This document shows positions 1-8,232 of a stretch of 64,000 nt of DNA, piece by piece (position 1 is the stretch's first letter; each line of letters opens with the position of its first letter). The position numbers and the translations under genes were made by a program. This stretch comes from Bacillus sp. AFS055030 (GTDB lineage Bacteria; Bacillota; Bacilli; Bacillales; Bacillaceae_G). The notes under the pieces are model-generated. The model was not told the DNA's origin, ran no database searches, and worked only from the letters and a program-made list of their open reading frames with translations. The stretch lies in assembly GCF_002574545.1 (NCBI RefSeq), contig NZ_NUGT01000020.1, positions 1 to 64,000 of the forward strand, read 5' to 3'.

Positions 1-180
1 GAATAAAAGAAGGGGAATTTATATAAAAATTAAATTTTCTAGTTCATCGAATCAATTTTATTAATATTTAATTTTAACATTTTAATATTTTTATTAATTT
101 TTATAAATAATCTTAAATTGGTGTTTGAAAAAATGAATTTTTAGTGTATGATAAGATTAAATATAAGAAAGGAGAATAGT

Positions 181-552
181 ATGTCGTATCCTTTACTCAC
201 TAATTGTCCTGTATGCAGCAAGTCACTTAAAATTACTAAGCTTCATTGTAAGCATTGTCAGACAACGATTGAAAATGAATTTGAGGTATCAAAATTAGCG
301 GCTTTAGGGCAAGAACAACTCCATTTTATTGAGATCTTTCTTAAATGCCGCGGAAATATCAAAGAGGTTGAAAAGGAACTAGGAATTTCTTATCCGACCG
401 TCAGGGGAAAATTAGATGAAATAATCTCTACCCTAGGATATTCCACTCAGAAGAAACCAGAAATAGATAAATCGAAAATTGTTACTTTATTGGAAAAAGG
501 CGAAATTACAGCCGAAAAAGCCATTCAATTATTAAAAGAGGGGGACTTTTAA
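181..552 (+). CDS. DUF2089 family protein, zinc-ribbon plus HTH
   Basis: Small cytosolic protein of the DUF2089 family (123 aa); its role is not established. Two Cys pairs, CPVC at residues 9-12 and CKHC at 23-26, look like a zinc ribbon. Residues about 55-80 resemble a helix-turn-helix, and the last 25 residues resemble the short helical SHOCT-like motif that also opens the next protein. An in-frame ATG lies at 148, but only the ATG at 181 follows a good ribosome binding site (AAAGGAG, about 170). It overlaps the next gene by one base (TAATG), so the two are probably translationally coupled and may act together, possibly as a DNA-binding regulator and its partner. Confidence 0.8.
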   Translation: MSYPLLTNCPVCSKSLKITKLHCKHCQTTIENEFEVSKLAALGQEQLHFIEIFLKCRGNIKEVEKELGISYPTVRGKLDEIISTLGYSTQKKPEIDKSKIVTLLEKGEITAEKAIQLLKEGDF

Positions 553-938
553 TGAAAGACGAGATTTCAAGAATCTTAACGCTTATGGAAGAAGGAAAGA
601 TTGATAAGGATAAAGCAAGTGAATTAATTAATATTTTACAAGATAAAAATCAGCCAGAACGCATAACACTAAAAAAAGAACCATATGGAAATAAAATATT
701 AAAGATTCGTGTCAACTCTGAAGTAGGAGATAATGTTAATGTTAATTTGCCAATTAATCTCGTGAAGGCAGTTTTAAAAGTAGGTACAAATATTGCTGAA
801 AAAATACCAGAAGCTGAAAAATATATAAAAGATATTAACGTTGATCTGTTAATTGAGGCAATCGAAAACGAAATGGTCGGACAAATCGTTGACATCACTT
901 CATCAAACGGCGATAAAGTTTTTGTTGTGATTGAGTAG
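552..938 (+). CDS. SHOCT-like/YvlB N-terminal-type protein
   Basis: Protein of 128 aa. Residues 1-30 form the acidic helical motif (EEGKID..KASELI) found at the N-terminus of YvlB-like proteins and at the end of the DUF2089 protein upstream. Residues about 48-128 form a separate domain of beta and helical segments ending in an acidic beta strand. That domain resembles the whole of the next protein, so the second and third genes look like paralogues. The start overlaps the upstream stop by one base. Function is unknown. In other Bacillaceae, DUF2089 genes often sit beside such SHOCT-like genes (family knowledge), and a regulatory or envelope-stress role is only a guess. Confidence 0.7.
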   Translation: MKDEISRILTLMEEGKIDKDKASELINILQDKNQPERITLKKEPYGNKILKIRVNSEVGDNVNVNLPINLVKAVLKVGTNIAEKIPEAEKYIKDINVDLLIEAIENEMVGQIVDITSSNGDKVFVVIE

Positions 939-941
939 ATT

Positions 942-1211
942 ATGTTAAAGGTCAAAGTGAAAATAGAAGGAAAACGATTTTCCATTCCTGTACCTTATGC
1001 CGTTTTAAATTTAGCTAGTTTGATCATCTCATCTAAATGGCTTAATCGTTTAATTAATAAAGCCATTAACAAAAATGGCAACAAATTCAATTTCCCTGAA
1101 ATAAATCGAAAAGATTTGAAGCCTTTACTTCACGGTCTTTCTAATAACAAGGGACTAATTCTTGTTGATACGAAATTAAAAGATGGAACAGAGGTAGTAG
1201 TAAAGCTATAA
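942..1211 (+). CDS. Hypothetical protein, paralogue of the preceding C-terminal domain
   Basis: An 89-aa protein with no recognised family. It starts four bases after the previous stop, so it belongs to the same operon. Its layout (Lys/Val-rich first strand, a Pro-flanked segment, a hydrophobic helix at about residues 20-40, then Asp-Gly-rich strands ending VVVKL) parallels residues 48-128 of the preceding protein. A hydrophobic stretch (LNLASLIIS) is too short and interrupted to be a sure membrane span. A strong terminator follows at 1294-1326, closing the three-gene operon. Confidence 0.6.
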   Translation: MLKVKVKIEGKRFSIPVPYAVLNLASLIISSKWLNRLINKAINKNGNKFNFPEINRKDLKPLLHGLSNNKGLILVDTKLKDGTEVVVKL

Positions 1212-1260
1212 AATTCATTCTATTAAACATTTAATTATATTTCACAAATTGTTTAAATAA

Positions 1261-1289
1261 GTAGTTTATAATAATATTATGTAAACTAC
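1261..1289. repeat. 29-bp imperfect palindrome
   Basis: GTAGTTTA (1261-1268) and TAAACTAC (1282-1289) are perfect inverted arms around an A/T-rich centre. The element lies between the DUF2089 operon and the recombinase gene, just before the terminator. It could be an operator, part of the terminator structure or a recombinase core site; the sequence does not decide. Confidence 0.4.
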
Positions 1290-1293
1290 TTGT

Positions 1294-1326
1294 AAAAAAC
1301 CCCATTTAAAAAAGTGGGGTTTTTTC
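1294..1326 (+). terminator. Intrinsic terminator, bidirectional
   Basis: AACCCCA/TGGGGTT stem with a T run on the + side and an A run on the other, so it can serve both the DUF2089 operon (+) and the convergent recombinase gene (-). Confidence 0.85.
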
Positions 1327-1329
1327 CGA

Positions 1330-2484
1330 TTAATAATCTTCATCATCCCAAACATTACTTGCATTTTGCGTTCGATTCATCATTTTTGCTAAATAAAGTT
1401 CAGTCGTTTGAATACTTTCATGCCCTAAACTTCTACTAACTTGATAAATGCTTGCACCTTTTTCAATTGAACGACAAGCATAATGATGTCGGAAGAAGTG
1501 AGGACTAATATTGTTCGTTCGATTATGATCTATTACAAAAGGTAACTCAGAATCTTTTATCATTTTAATGACAAAATTTGATAAATATTTAAACGAATAA
1601 TGTTTATTCAGTTTATTTGGAAAAAATGGAGTTGAATCGGTTTTAGAAATTTGATTTGATAAACCACGTCGACTCCTTAGTTTACATAAATCTACAAATA
1701 CATGATTTAATAATTTAACTTCTCGTTTTTTATTTCCTTTTCCAACAATTTCAAGCCAATAACCGTTTGAATCCTTAGTAACTTTACCCCAATTTGCCTC
1801 AGCAAGTTCTCGAATACGCATACCAGTTGTAGCTAATAACTTAATTAATGTTGTCTTTAAAATATTTCCACTATAAAAATTCAATAATGCTTTAACTTCA
1901 TTTTCTTCTAAATCGCGATTTGGTAAATCATCTTTTGTAATTTTCGCATTTAATATTCGAGTATATAAAGGTATTTGTACATAATGACTATCAAATAAAA
2001 ACTTAAAAAAGCTTTTTAGTATGACAAGTTTTCTTGAAAGAGTTGTAACACGATATTGTTGCTTGTTTGACCCGTACTCATAAGTAGTCAGCCATTGTTG
2101 ATATGAATCGATATGTCTTTGTTTTAAATTTTTGAAAAAAGAAGTTTCTATATAAGATTCTACATCCTGACGCAAAAATTCCTCACTCTTCATCAAGTAT
2201 CGAAAAAACTGCATTAATTCCCTTATGTATTCCATCTTTGTACTATCTTTTCGTTGTTTCGATTTTTGAATATCTTTTCTTTGATGGACAAAATAATAAA
2301 TCATATCTAAATCAGAAAACCCTTCATAGATCATCCGGTGATTTTTTTCATTTTCAAACTTTGTTTGTAGAAGGATCGGAAAATATGTTTCATCTATTAA
2401 ATACTCAATAATATTGGATTCATGAAGATTTTTAGTTGGTAAATGGATTGAATTTGCAATAATTAGATTTGGTTTTACTAACAT
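1330..2484 (-). CDS. Tyrosine recombinase/integrase
   Basis: Site-specific recombinase of the phage-integrase family (384 aa from this start). The N-terminal half contains a SAM-like core-binding domain, and the catalytic domain occupies about residues 190-380. The catalytic set is complete: Arg in GMRIREL, Lys in KGNKK, HFFRHH (His-x-x-Arg), His in LGHES and the Tyr nucleophile in TELYLAK. A GTG at 2493 is in frame, but the ATG at 2484 is preceded by GAGGTGA at the right spacing and is preferred. No phage or conjugative genes flank it; the only possible partner is the divergent excisionase-like gene at 2770. It is intact, but its target site is unknown. Confidence 0.9.
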   Translation of the reverse strand: MLVKPNLIIANSIHLPTKNLHESNIIEYLIDETYFPILLQTKFENEKNHRMIYEGFSDLDMIYYFVHQRKDIQKSKQRKDSTKMEYIRELMQFFRYLMKSEEFLRQDVESYIETSFFKNLKQRHIDSYQQWLTTYEYGSNKQQYRVTTLSRKLVILKSFFKFLFDSHYVQIPLYTRILNAKITKDDLPNRDLEENEVKALLNFYSGNILKTTLIKLLATTGMRIRELAEANWGKVTKDSNGYWLEIVGKGNKKREVKLLNHVFVDLCKLRSRRGLSNQISKTDSTPFFPNKLNKHYSFKYLSNFVIKMIKDSELPFVIDHNRTNNISPHFFRHHYACRSIEKGASIYQVSRSLGHESIQTTELYLAKMMNRTQNASNVWDDEDY

Positions 2485-2726
2485 ATTACTCACCTCATAA
2501 ACTATTATACATAAATCAAAGTATTTATAGTATAAATGCGTATACTTTTTTCAGTTAAATAATATCTATCTGTTTTTTATAAATTCTAATTTATAAAAAT
2601 TGAATTAGGTAGAAAAATACATCATTATTCTATCTTAAACAAATGTCGTAAAATTGATTATTTATAAATAAATGAATTTATTTTTATGTAGTTAATTACT
2701 TTCTAATAATTTGTTGGAAATATTTA

Positions 2727-2735
2727 TGATATAAT
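2727..2735 (+). promoter_or_regulatory. Extended -10 promoter element
   Basis: TGATATAAT, 35 bases upstream of the double-HTH gene; no good -35 box is visible, which fits an extended -10 promoter. Confidence 0.5.
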
Positions 2736-2769
2736 AAGTCTACAAAACAATGAAAAAGGAAGAATTTAA

Positions 2770-3771
2770 ATGTTAGAACAAGATCAAAAAACGAAAGAGA
2801 TTGTGACAACAAATGAGGCTGTAGAACTGTTAGGTGTATCAAAACAAACGATTTACAATTATGTTAAGACTGGGAAACTTAATCTTGTTTATGAGGATTG
2901 GCAAATCGATGGAACAATGAGGTTTTACCTAGATGATCTTAATCAGTTAAAATCTCAAACTGTAAAACCAGTCGGACTAACTGTACTTGAAACAGCTAAA
3001 TTATTAGGAGTATCAAAAGCAACAATCCATCAATATATAAAAAAAGGAAAAATCCGCGCAAGTAAAGTAAATTTTAAAGGTAGACTAACTGTATTTATTC
3101 CAGAAGAAGAAATTGAAAATCTAAAATTCTCAAATTCATCAAGAAAAAAATCTTTTTTTACAAAAGACTTAGAATTTTACTTATTTGGACTTTATGAAAT
3201 AGTAAACTCGAATGAAAAAGCTCGAATTATCGAGCTTAATGAAACCAATGAAATCGTAGCAAAAACAAATATGGGTGAACTTTTAAATAAAGAAGAACTT
3301 ACAAGCCGTGGTTTTAGAAAAGCTTATGAAATGAAAAAAGCCAGTCATAGTACGAAAAGAGGTATGATTTCTTTTCAATTTCCAATACCTCAGTCAATTA
3401 ATGCTCCGATTTTTGGTATTATCGATTCATTTTATAAACACATTGGACATCAAAATATGAATCTTTATATAAAGGGCAACTCAATTAAGGTAGAAATAAA
3501 ACCAATTAAACTACCATATCCTGATGCCCAAATTGAACAAGATTTTGAAATTTTACAAAACTGTTTAACTGATGGTAAGCTTTCTACTAGACCAGGTTTT
3601 ATAGTGTTTACGAGTAATCAAGAACAACTAACTATTTTTGTGAAAGATTCAATAAAAGAAAAGATTAAACAAATTGCACTAAATCATCATACCGGAATTG
3701 AGGATATTACTGAGAAGCTTTTGCTTATTGGATTAAAAGAATTTGAAAAAAACAACTCTTTTAATGACTAA
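2770..3771 (+). CDS. Double helix-turn-helix (excisionase-type) DNA-binding protein
   Basis: A 333-aa protein with two HTH_17/MerR-like domains in tandem. The first is at about residues 13-62 (AVELLGVSKQTIYNYVKTGK) and the second at 75-120 (AKLLGVSKATIHQYIKKGK). The remaining 210 residues match no family I recognise and end in a short helical segment with an Asp-Ile-Thr-Glu-Lys motif. Single HTH_17 domains are typical of excisionases and small regulators, so a double copy fused to a long C-terminal region is unusual. RBS AAAAGGAAG precedes the ATG. It is divergent from the tyrosine recombinase, 285 bp apart. A role in directing the recombinase is possible but is inference only. Confidence 0.75.
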   Translation: MLEQDQKTKEIVTTNEAVELLGVSKQTIYNYVKTGKLNLVYEDWQIDGTMRFYLDDLNQLKSQTVKPVGLTVLETAKLLGVSKATIHQYIKKGKIRASKVNFKGRLTVFIPEEEIENLKFSNSSRKKSFFTKDLEFYLFGLYEIVNSNEKARIIELNETNEIVAKTNMGELLNKEELTSRGFRKAYEMKKASHSTKRGMISFQFPIPQSINAPIFGIIDSFYKHIGHQNMNLYIKGNSIKVEIKPIKLPYPDAQIEQDFEILQNCLTDGKLSTRPGFIVFTSNQEQLTIFVKDSIKEKIKQIALNHHTGIEDITEKLLLIGLKEFEKNNSFND

Positions 3772-3884
3772 AATTATCCTACAATTTCCGACAATGAGAT
3801 GGGTACTTGTCTTAGAATTCAAATCTCGATGCGTCTATTAAACTAGTTTTGATAATTCTGAAAATAGTAAAAAGGGGAATGAAA

Positions 3885-4907
3885 ATGAAGTTTATCGATT
3901 TAAGAAGTGACACTGTAACAAATCCAACAGATGAAATGAGACAAGCCATGTTTTTAGCCGAAGTCGGTGATGATGTTTATGGGGATGATCCAACTGTACA
4001 AAAATTAGAATTTCTAGCTGCTTCCATGATTGGGAAAGAAGCTGCTTTATTTGTACCAAGTGGAACATTTGGTAACCAACTTGCATTGTTTACACATTGT
4101 AATCGTGGTAGTGAAGTTATTCTTGGGGAGGATTGTCATATATTCGAACATGAAGTTGGAGCTGCTTCAGTGATTGCCGGAGTTCACTTAAGAACATTAC
4201 AGACAACTCACGGCAAGATGGATCTTAATCGAATTAGACATTCGATCCGACCTGATGATATCCATTATCCTGAAACTTCATTGATTTGTTTAGAAAATGC
4301 CTATTCAAATGGATCTGTCGTTCATATCGATTATATGAAACAAGTATATAGTATAGCAAAGGATGCAAATATACCTGTACATTTAGATGGTGCAAGAATA
4401 TTTAACGCGGCTACTTATTTAAAAACGGATGTTAAAGAATTATCTCAATATAGTGACAGCGTGATGTTTTGTTTATCAAAAGGACTTTGTGCACCAGTAG
4501 GTTCAATACTTGCGGGTAGTAAAGAATTTATTGAAAAAGCGAAAAAGAAACGTAAATTATTAGGTGGAGGGTGGAGACAATCTGGATTTTTAGCAGCCGC
4601 TGGTATAATTGCATTAGAAAAAATGACAAAACGATTACATGAAGATCATGAAAATGCTCAATATTTAGCTAATAGATTAAGGGAAATCCCAGGAATTCAT
4701 GTTAATACGTCTCAACTTCATATCAATTTAGTATTCTTCCATATAACAGATATGAGAAGAAGTCCTGAAGAAATTGAACAAATTTTTAAAGAGAACGGAA
4801 TTATCATTTTTGCGCCTGATGAAGATGGCATGATGCGATTTGCTACACATTACTGGATTACGAAAAATGATATTGATAAAGTAATTGATGTGATGAAAAC
4901 AATATAA
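3885..4907 (+). CDS. ltaE: Low-specificity L-threonine aldolase
   Basis: PLP enzyme that cleaves L-threonine or L-allo-threonine to glycine and acetaldehyde (340 aa, normal for the family). Family features seen are the N-terminal DLRSDTVTNPT, the PSGTFGNQ turn, HLDGARIFNAA with the PLP-contacting Asp and Arg, and the Schiff-base Lys in CLSKGLCAPVGS. In-frame ATGs lie at 3849 and 3879, but the AAAAGGGG site at about 3870 is correctly spaced only for 3885. It is a single-gene unit closed by a terminator directly downstream. Confidence 0.93.
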   Translation: MKFIDLRSDTVTNPTDEMRQAMFLAEVGDDVYGDDPTVQKLEFLAASMIGKEAALFVPSGTFGNQLALFTHCNRGSEVILGEDCHIFEHEVGAASVIAGVHLRTLQTTHGKMDLNRIRHSIRPDDIHYPETSLICLENAYSNGSVVHIDYMKQVYSIAKDANIPVHLDGARIFNAATYLKTDVKELSQYSDSVMFCLSKGLCAPVGSILAGSKEFIEKAKKKRKLLGGGWRQSGFLAAAGIIALEKMTKRLHEDHENAQYLANRLREIPGIHVNTSQLHINLVFFHITDMRRSPEEIEQIFKENGIIIFAPDEDGMMRFATHYWITKNDIDKVIDVMKTI

Positions 4908-4922
4908 ATTTTGGGTAAGATT

Positions 4923-4952
4923 AAAAAAAAGAGGAATTTTCCTCTTTTTTTT
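4923..4952 (+). terminator. Intrinsic terminator after ltaE
   Basis: AAAGAGGA/TCCTCTTT stem-loop followed by a T run. Confidence 0.85.
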
Positions 4953-5066
4953 GGGGTCTATTTGCGTTAATGGTCAAATTTGTCCTCCATATAAACTGAG
5001 GTTCACAAAAATGGTTTGAAAAAGAAGCAACCTTGGGATTGTTCCTAAAGAATTACATAAATAATA

Positions 5067-5498
5067 TTACATCTCTTTAAAATACTTTAAACGGTAATAA
5101 CTGTTATATCCAAGGAAAAACATATATGCAATTACTAATAGTAACAACATTATTATATCTACACCCATCAAGGAAAATGCAAAAATTAAGGCTCCAAATA
5201 AAATAACCATCATGTCATATGCTTTTGCCTTTGCTTGATTAGCGATTGCCAAATTACGCTCATCTTTTTTGTCAATCTCTAGTTGCTTTGCTGCGACAGG
5301 ATTTTTCTTCATGACTAAACGGTTCAATATTTCTCCCATACTATGACCAAAAATACTACAGCCAAGCCCAACACAAATATAAGGCAACACTCGTAACAAA
5401 CCTTGTGGATTTCCAATTGTTTTGATGAAGTATATACCGCTTATTAGTAGTACTAAGGCTACTACGGCCAGATAATAAATCGAATTATTTTTTTTCAT
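5067..5498 (-). CDS. Four-helix membrane protein of unknown function
   Basis: A 143-aa protein with hydrophobic segments at about residues 8-27, 33-52, 92-110 and 113-133, and a charged cytosolic loop between the second and third (KKNPVAAKQLEIDKKDERN). Its start overlaps the stop of the upstream XRE regulator by four bases. Small XRE regulators are often paired with a downstream membrane protein of this kind in Bacilli. I do not recognise a biochemical function. Confidence 0.7.
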   Translation of the reverse strand: MKKNNSIYYLAVVALVLLISGIYFIKTIGNPQGLLRVLPYICVGLGCSIFGHSMGEILNRLVMKKNPVAAKQLEIDKKDERNLAIANQAKAKAYDMMVILFGALIFAFSLMGVDIIMLLLLVIAYMFFLGYNSYYRLKYFKEM

Positions 5499-5683
5499 AT
5501 ACTTTCATCCTCCTCATAAATAAAAATTTCTTCGATACTCATACCAAAAAAACGAGCAATCTTGAATGCTAAGAGAATAGATGGGTTATAACGCCCGTTT
5601 TCTAGTGAACCGATCGTTTGTCTTGACACTTCAAGAGCTGATGCTAATTCCTCTTGCTTGATTCCACGAAATTTACTGTTCAA
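5495..5683 (-). CDS. Small XRE-family regulator, N-terminus possibly damaged
   Basis: A 62-aa HTH protein with the conserved recognition segment SRQTIGSLENGRYNPS. Close family members carry about 6-8 more residues at the N-terminus, completing helix 1. Here the only available start is a TTG at 5683 that follows an in-frame TAG directly and has no ribosome binding site. A short alternative reading begins at an ATG about 16 bases upstream in another frame, which suggests a small frameshift at the 5' end. The gene is coupled to the membrane protein downstream. It is either expressed from a poor start or recently inactivated. Confidence 0.6.
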   Translation of the reverse strand: MNSKFRGIKQEELASALEVSRQTIGSLENGRYNPSILLAFKIARFFGMSIEEIFIYEEDESI

Positions 5684-5928
5684 CTAAAACTATTCATAAA
5701 TTTTATATGTAGTAGAAAATAATTTTAGGAGTCTGCTATGGAAATTTCTTTAATAAAACATTATTTTCACTAAATGCTAAATAGATTTTTTCTAAAGTAA
5801 GTAAAGTGCATTCGTTTTATAGAATAATCGCATTTATTAGTTTTAAATTTTAGAGGAGTTTTTACATATTTCAGAGAAAAAGTTAGTAATGGGAATACAT
5901 ACTAAAATTTATTATGGAGGATGAAAAA

Positions 5929-6408
5929 ATGGAAGAAGTAATTGAAAAAGCAATACAAGATATCTATCCCGATGATTTCGCTTGGTGTTATGGGTGTGGT
6001 CGATTAAATAAAGACGGTCATCATCTTCGAACTGGTTGGCAAGGTGATAAAACTGTTACGATCTTTACACCGGAATCAAAGTACATGGGAATTCCGGGTT
6101 TTATTTATGGTGGACTAATCGCTTCGTTAATTGATTGTCATGGGACAGGTTCTGCATCACTTGCTTTACACCGTAAAAATGGAAACGAAATAGGAGATGG
6201 CTCAGTACCCCCTAGATTTGTAACCGCTGCCCTAAATGTGGAATATCTTAAACCTACTCCACAAGATGTTCCACTAAAAGCGGTTGGTACTGTTGAAGAA
6301 ATCCATCCTAAAAAATGGAAGGTTCATACAGAATTATACGCAAATGATCTTCTTTGTGCACGTGGAGAGGTAGTTCTTGTTGTCATGCCTAGTACATTTT
6401 TAAAATAA
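5929..6408 (+). CDS. PaaI-type hotdog thioesterase
   Basis: Hotdog-fold protein of 159 aa, probably an acyl-CoA thioesterase. The diagnostic helix segment GFIYGGLIASLIDCHGTG is at about residues 63-80. Two Cys pairs near the N-terminus (CYGCG) are common in this subgroup. The ATG at 5914 lies before the GGAGG at 5916-5920, so the ATG at 5929, eight bases after it, is the better start. It is monocistronic, and its substrate cannot be told. Confidence 0.8.
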   Translation: MEEVIEKAIQDIYPDDFAWCYGCGRLNKDGHHLRTGWQGDKTVTIFTPESKYMGIPGFIYGGLIASLIDCHGTGSASLALHRKNGNEIGDGSVPPRFVTAALNVEYLKPTPQDVPLKAVGTVEEIHPKKWKVHTELYANDLLCARGEVVLVVMPSTFLK

Positions 6409-6533
6409 AACACTTAAACAAGTTCTTAGTAATAATCACATGCTTTATTAATGATAGTATCAAAACCAATCGGGTTACTGTTATTGGTACTACAGTATAT
6501 GAAGTATACCGAACTATATCAAGTATAGGAACG

Positions 6534-6563
6534 AAAAGAACCTTAATCATTAAGGTTCTTTTA
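6534..6563 (+). terminator. Intrinsic terminator after the thioesterase
   Basis: AAGAACCTTAA/TTAAGGTTCTT stem with a short loop and a T-rich tail. Confidence 0.8.
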
Positions 6564-6634
6564 TTAGTTTAGTGATAATTTCTCTATTAACATAGGAATC
6601 TGTTTACTTTTCCCCAAAACACTTTATTTGAAAT

Positions 6635-7387
6635 TCATATAGCATATTCATTTGCCACTATTCTTTCAAACAACAAGAAGTTTGTTTTCACTTCCATAAC
6701 AAATCCTGTATCGTGTTTTGTATCATCAAGTATGACATAAGATAAGAGGTGGAAATATCGGTGTATATCTACCCAGTTCATTCCGTGACTTTCTTTAATT
6801 GCTTCATATAGATTGGATGGACCATATAGATGGCCTTCTTTTGTTTCAAATTGATCATAATGGTTTTTTCTACGTTCAAAATCATAGACAATTTCATACG
6901 TTTCAACAGATAATTCCTCATCTTTGAATAGAACGTAATTGTTTAAACCTTCAGTTAAATAATTACTGAAAAAGGTACTTAGTTGAAGCAAATACCTTTC
7001 AAGAGATTTATATTCTTTATGTAAGGTGAACTCAACATCAATCATGTCCCCTTGGTCTTCGAATGTAAATGACAACGAACAAAACTCCTCATTAATAGAA
7101 ATCATGTTCTCTTCATTTAAACGACGAGCAATTGTTGATGCAAATGAATTTTCTACGCTACAGAAACGGATATAATGTGTTAATTGTCGATTGATAAATT
7201 CGAATATTGGTCCTAACTCTTTATATTGAGGAGAAAGGTGAAAAACGGTATCAAAAGCGACTTCAGGAGATACAAGTGCTTTCGTAGCCCTTATATCAAA
7301 AGTTACAACTTTTTCTTTTGAACCCTCATTTTTTTCTATTAGAGAATCAAAAAATATGGAAGTATCTTGTATTAATTTATTCATCAC
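6635..7387 (-). CDS. Hypothetical protein paired with an XRE regulator
   Basis: A 250-aa protein, rich in Glu and aromatic residues, with no signal peptide, membrane span or family I recognise. Start is GTG at 7387 or ATG at 7384, both after AAGGAG at 7396-7401. It begins two bases after the stop of the XRE gene upstream, so the two form one operon. Partner proteins of such regulators are often signal sensors, phage-derived or toxin-antitoxin-like; the sequence does not decide among these. Confidence 0.6.
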   Translation of the reverse strand: MMNKLIQDTSIFFDSLIEKNEGSKEKVVTFDIRATKALVSPEVAFDTVFHLSPQYKELGPIFEFINRQLTHYIRFCSVENSFASTIARRLNEENMISINEEFCSLSFTFEDQGDMIDVEFTLHKEYKSLERYLLQLSTFFSNYLTEGLNNYVLFKDEELSVETYEIVYDFERRKNHYDQFETKEGHLYGPSNLYEAIKESHGMNWVDIHRYFHLLSYVILDDTKHDTGFVMEVKTNFLLFERIVANEYAI

Positions 7388-7388
7388 A

Positions 7389-7820
7389 TCATGACTCCTT
7401 AAATTCTAGAATTTGTTTTAATAAGATTTGCATTTGCTCTAAATCATCAATTTCAGGATACCGTTTAATACGGTGTATTGTTTTAATGATATTAAGCATT
7501 TGAAACTGTTCTAATTTTGTTAGTTTTTTCCCATCTATTGAAATTAGTGGTGCGGTAAATAAATCGTCGATGGATATATTTCCTTCAAAAAGTTGAATGC
7601 TAGACTCACTTGGAAGTTCGATAACATCTGATAATTGAAATTCAAGGATATCTGTTAATTTCTTTAGAAGTTCGGAAGAAGGTTTTGAAGAACCGTTTTC
7701 TATTTTCGATAAATATCCTGGAGTTATGTCTAGATAACCTGAAAGTGTTCTCAACTTAATGTCCTTCTTCAATCTATTTTCTTTAATGAATGCTCCGATA
7801 TTGTTCACTTTATATTTCAT
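7389..7820 (-). CDS. XRE-family transcriptional regulator
   Basis: A 143-aa regulator. The HTH_3 domain is at residues 8-62 (LSGYLDITPGYLSKIENGSS is the recognition region), followed by an acidic helical C-terminal region of about 75 residues. RBS AGGTGATG precedes the ATG at 7820. A 47-bp concentric palindrome at 7856-7902 covers the likely promoter and is the obvious autoregulatory operator. The operon continues into the hypothetical gene at 6635-7387. Confidence 0.85.
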   Translation of the reverse strand: MKYKVNNIGAFIKENRLKKDIKLRTLSGYLDITPGYLSKIENGSSKPSSELLKKLTDILEFQLSDVIELPSESSIQLFEGNISIDDLFTAPLISIDGKKLTKLEQFQMLNIIKTIHRIKRYPEIDDLEQMQILLKQILEFKES

Positions 7821-7855
7821 TGCATCACCTCATTTTTGTATAACCAATGTATCAC

Positions 7856-7902
7856 ATTCGTTTCCTTTAGTAAACATTTGTTGTTTACCATAGGAAACGA
7901 AT
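7856..7902. promoter_or_regulatory. 47-bp concentric palindrome, probable XRE operator
   Basis: Outer arms ATTCGTTTCC (7856-7865) and GGAAACGAAT (7893-7902) and inner arms GTAAAC (7870-7875) and GTTTAC (7883-7888) share one centre at 7879. On the minus strand the inner arm supplies TTTACT, a possible -35, with TACATT 17 bases downstream, so a bound dimer or tetramer would block the promoter of the XRE gene. Confidence 0.7.
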
Positions 7903-8197
7903 TCTATAAATTACTGATATGGACGTAAAATTGTAAGGTTAAATGTTGAAAAAGAAGAGTTTCCATATGCGGCATTAACGAAGCTTTCTCCTTTGATCCT
8001 TAAATTGAAGATGTTTAGTATTCATTTATGAACAAAGAAAAATCCGTATGTGAAGTTGGTGAAATGAAGGAATTCACTGATGCAGACCATTTGAAAAAAA
8101 GTAATCAAATGGATTGATTGATCATCTAAATCTTTTTAAGTAAGGTTACTCTGATGTGTTAACCATTTGTAGTACACACTTTTCTTTTAGTAGAAAT

Positions 8198-8226
8198 TTG
8201 TATATTCATTTTTTATAGGCTATAAT
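8198..8226 (+). promoter_or_regulatory. Sigma-A promoter of a candidate small RNA
   Basis: TTGTAT (8198-8203), 17-bp spacer, perfect TATAAT (8221-8226). No open reading frame lies between it and the terminator at 8268-8297. Confidence 0.7.
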
Positions 8227-8232
8227 ACGTTA

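Noticed and set aside
1-180. Partial gene at the left edge
   Set aside because: The first 180 bases are very A/T rich with stops in all frames; only a leader for the DUF2089 operon is likely.
8028-8117. 29-codon frame upstream of the candidate small RNA
   Set aside because: No ribosome binding site or recognisable family; could be a remnant but cannot be supported.
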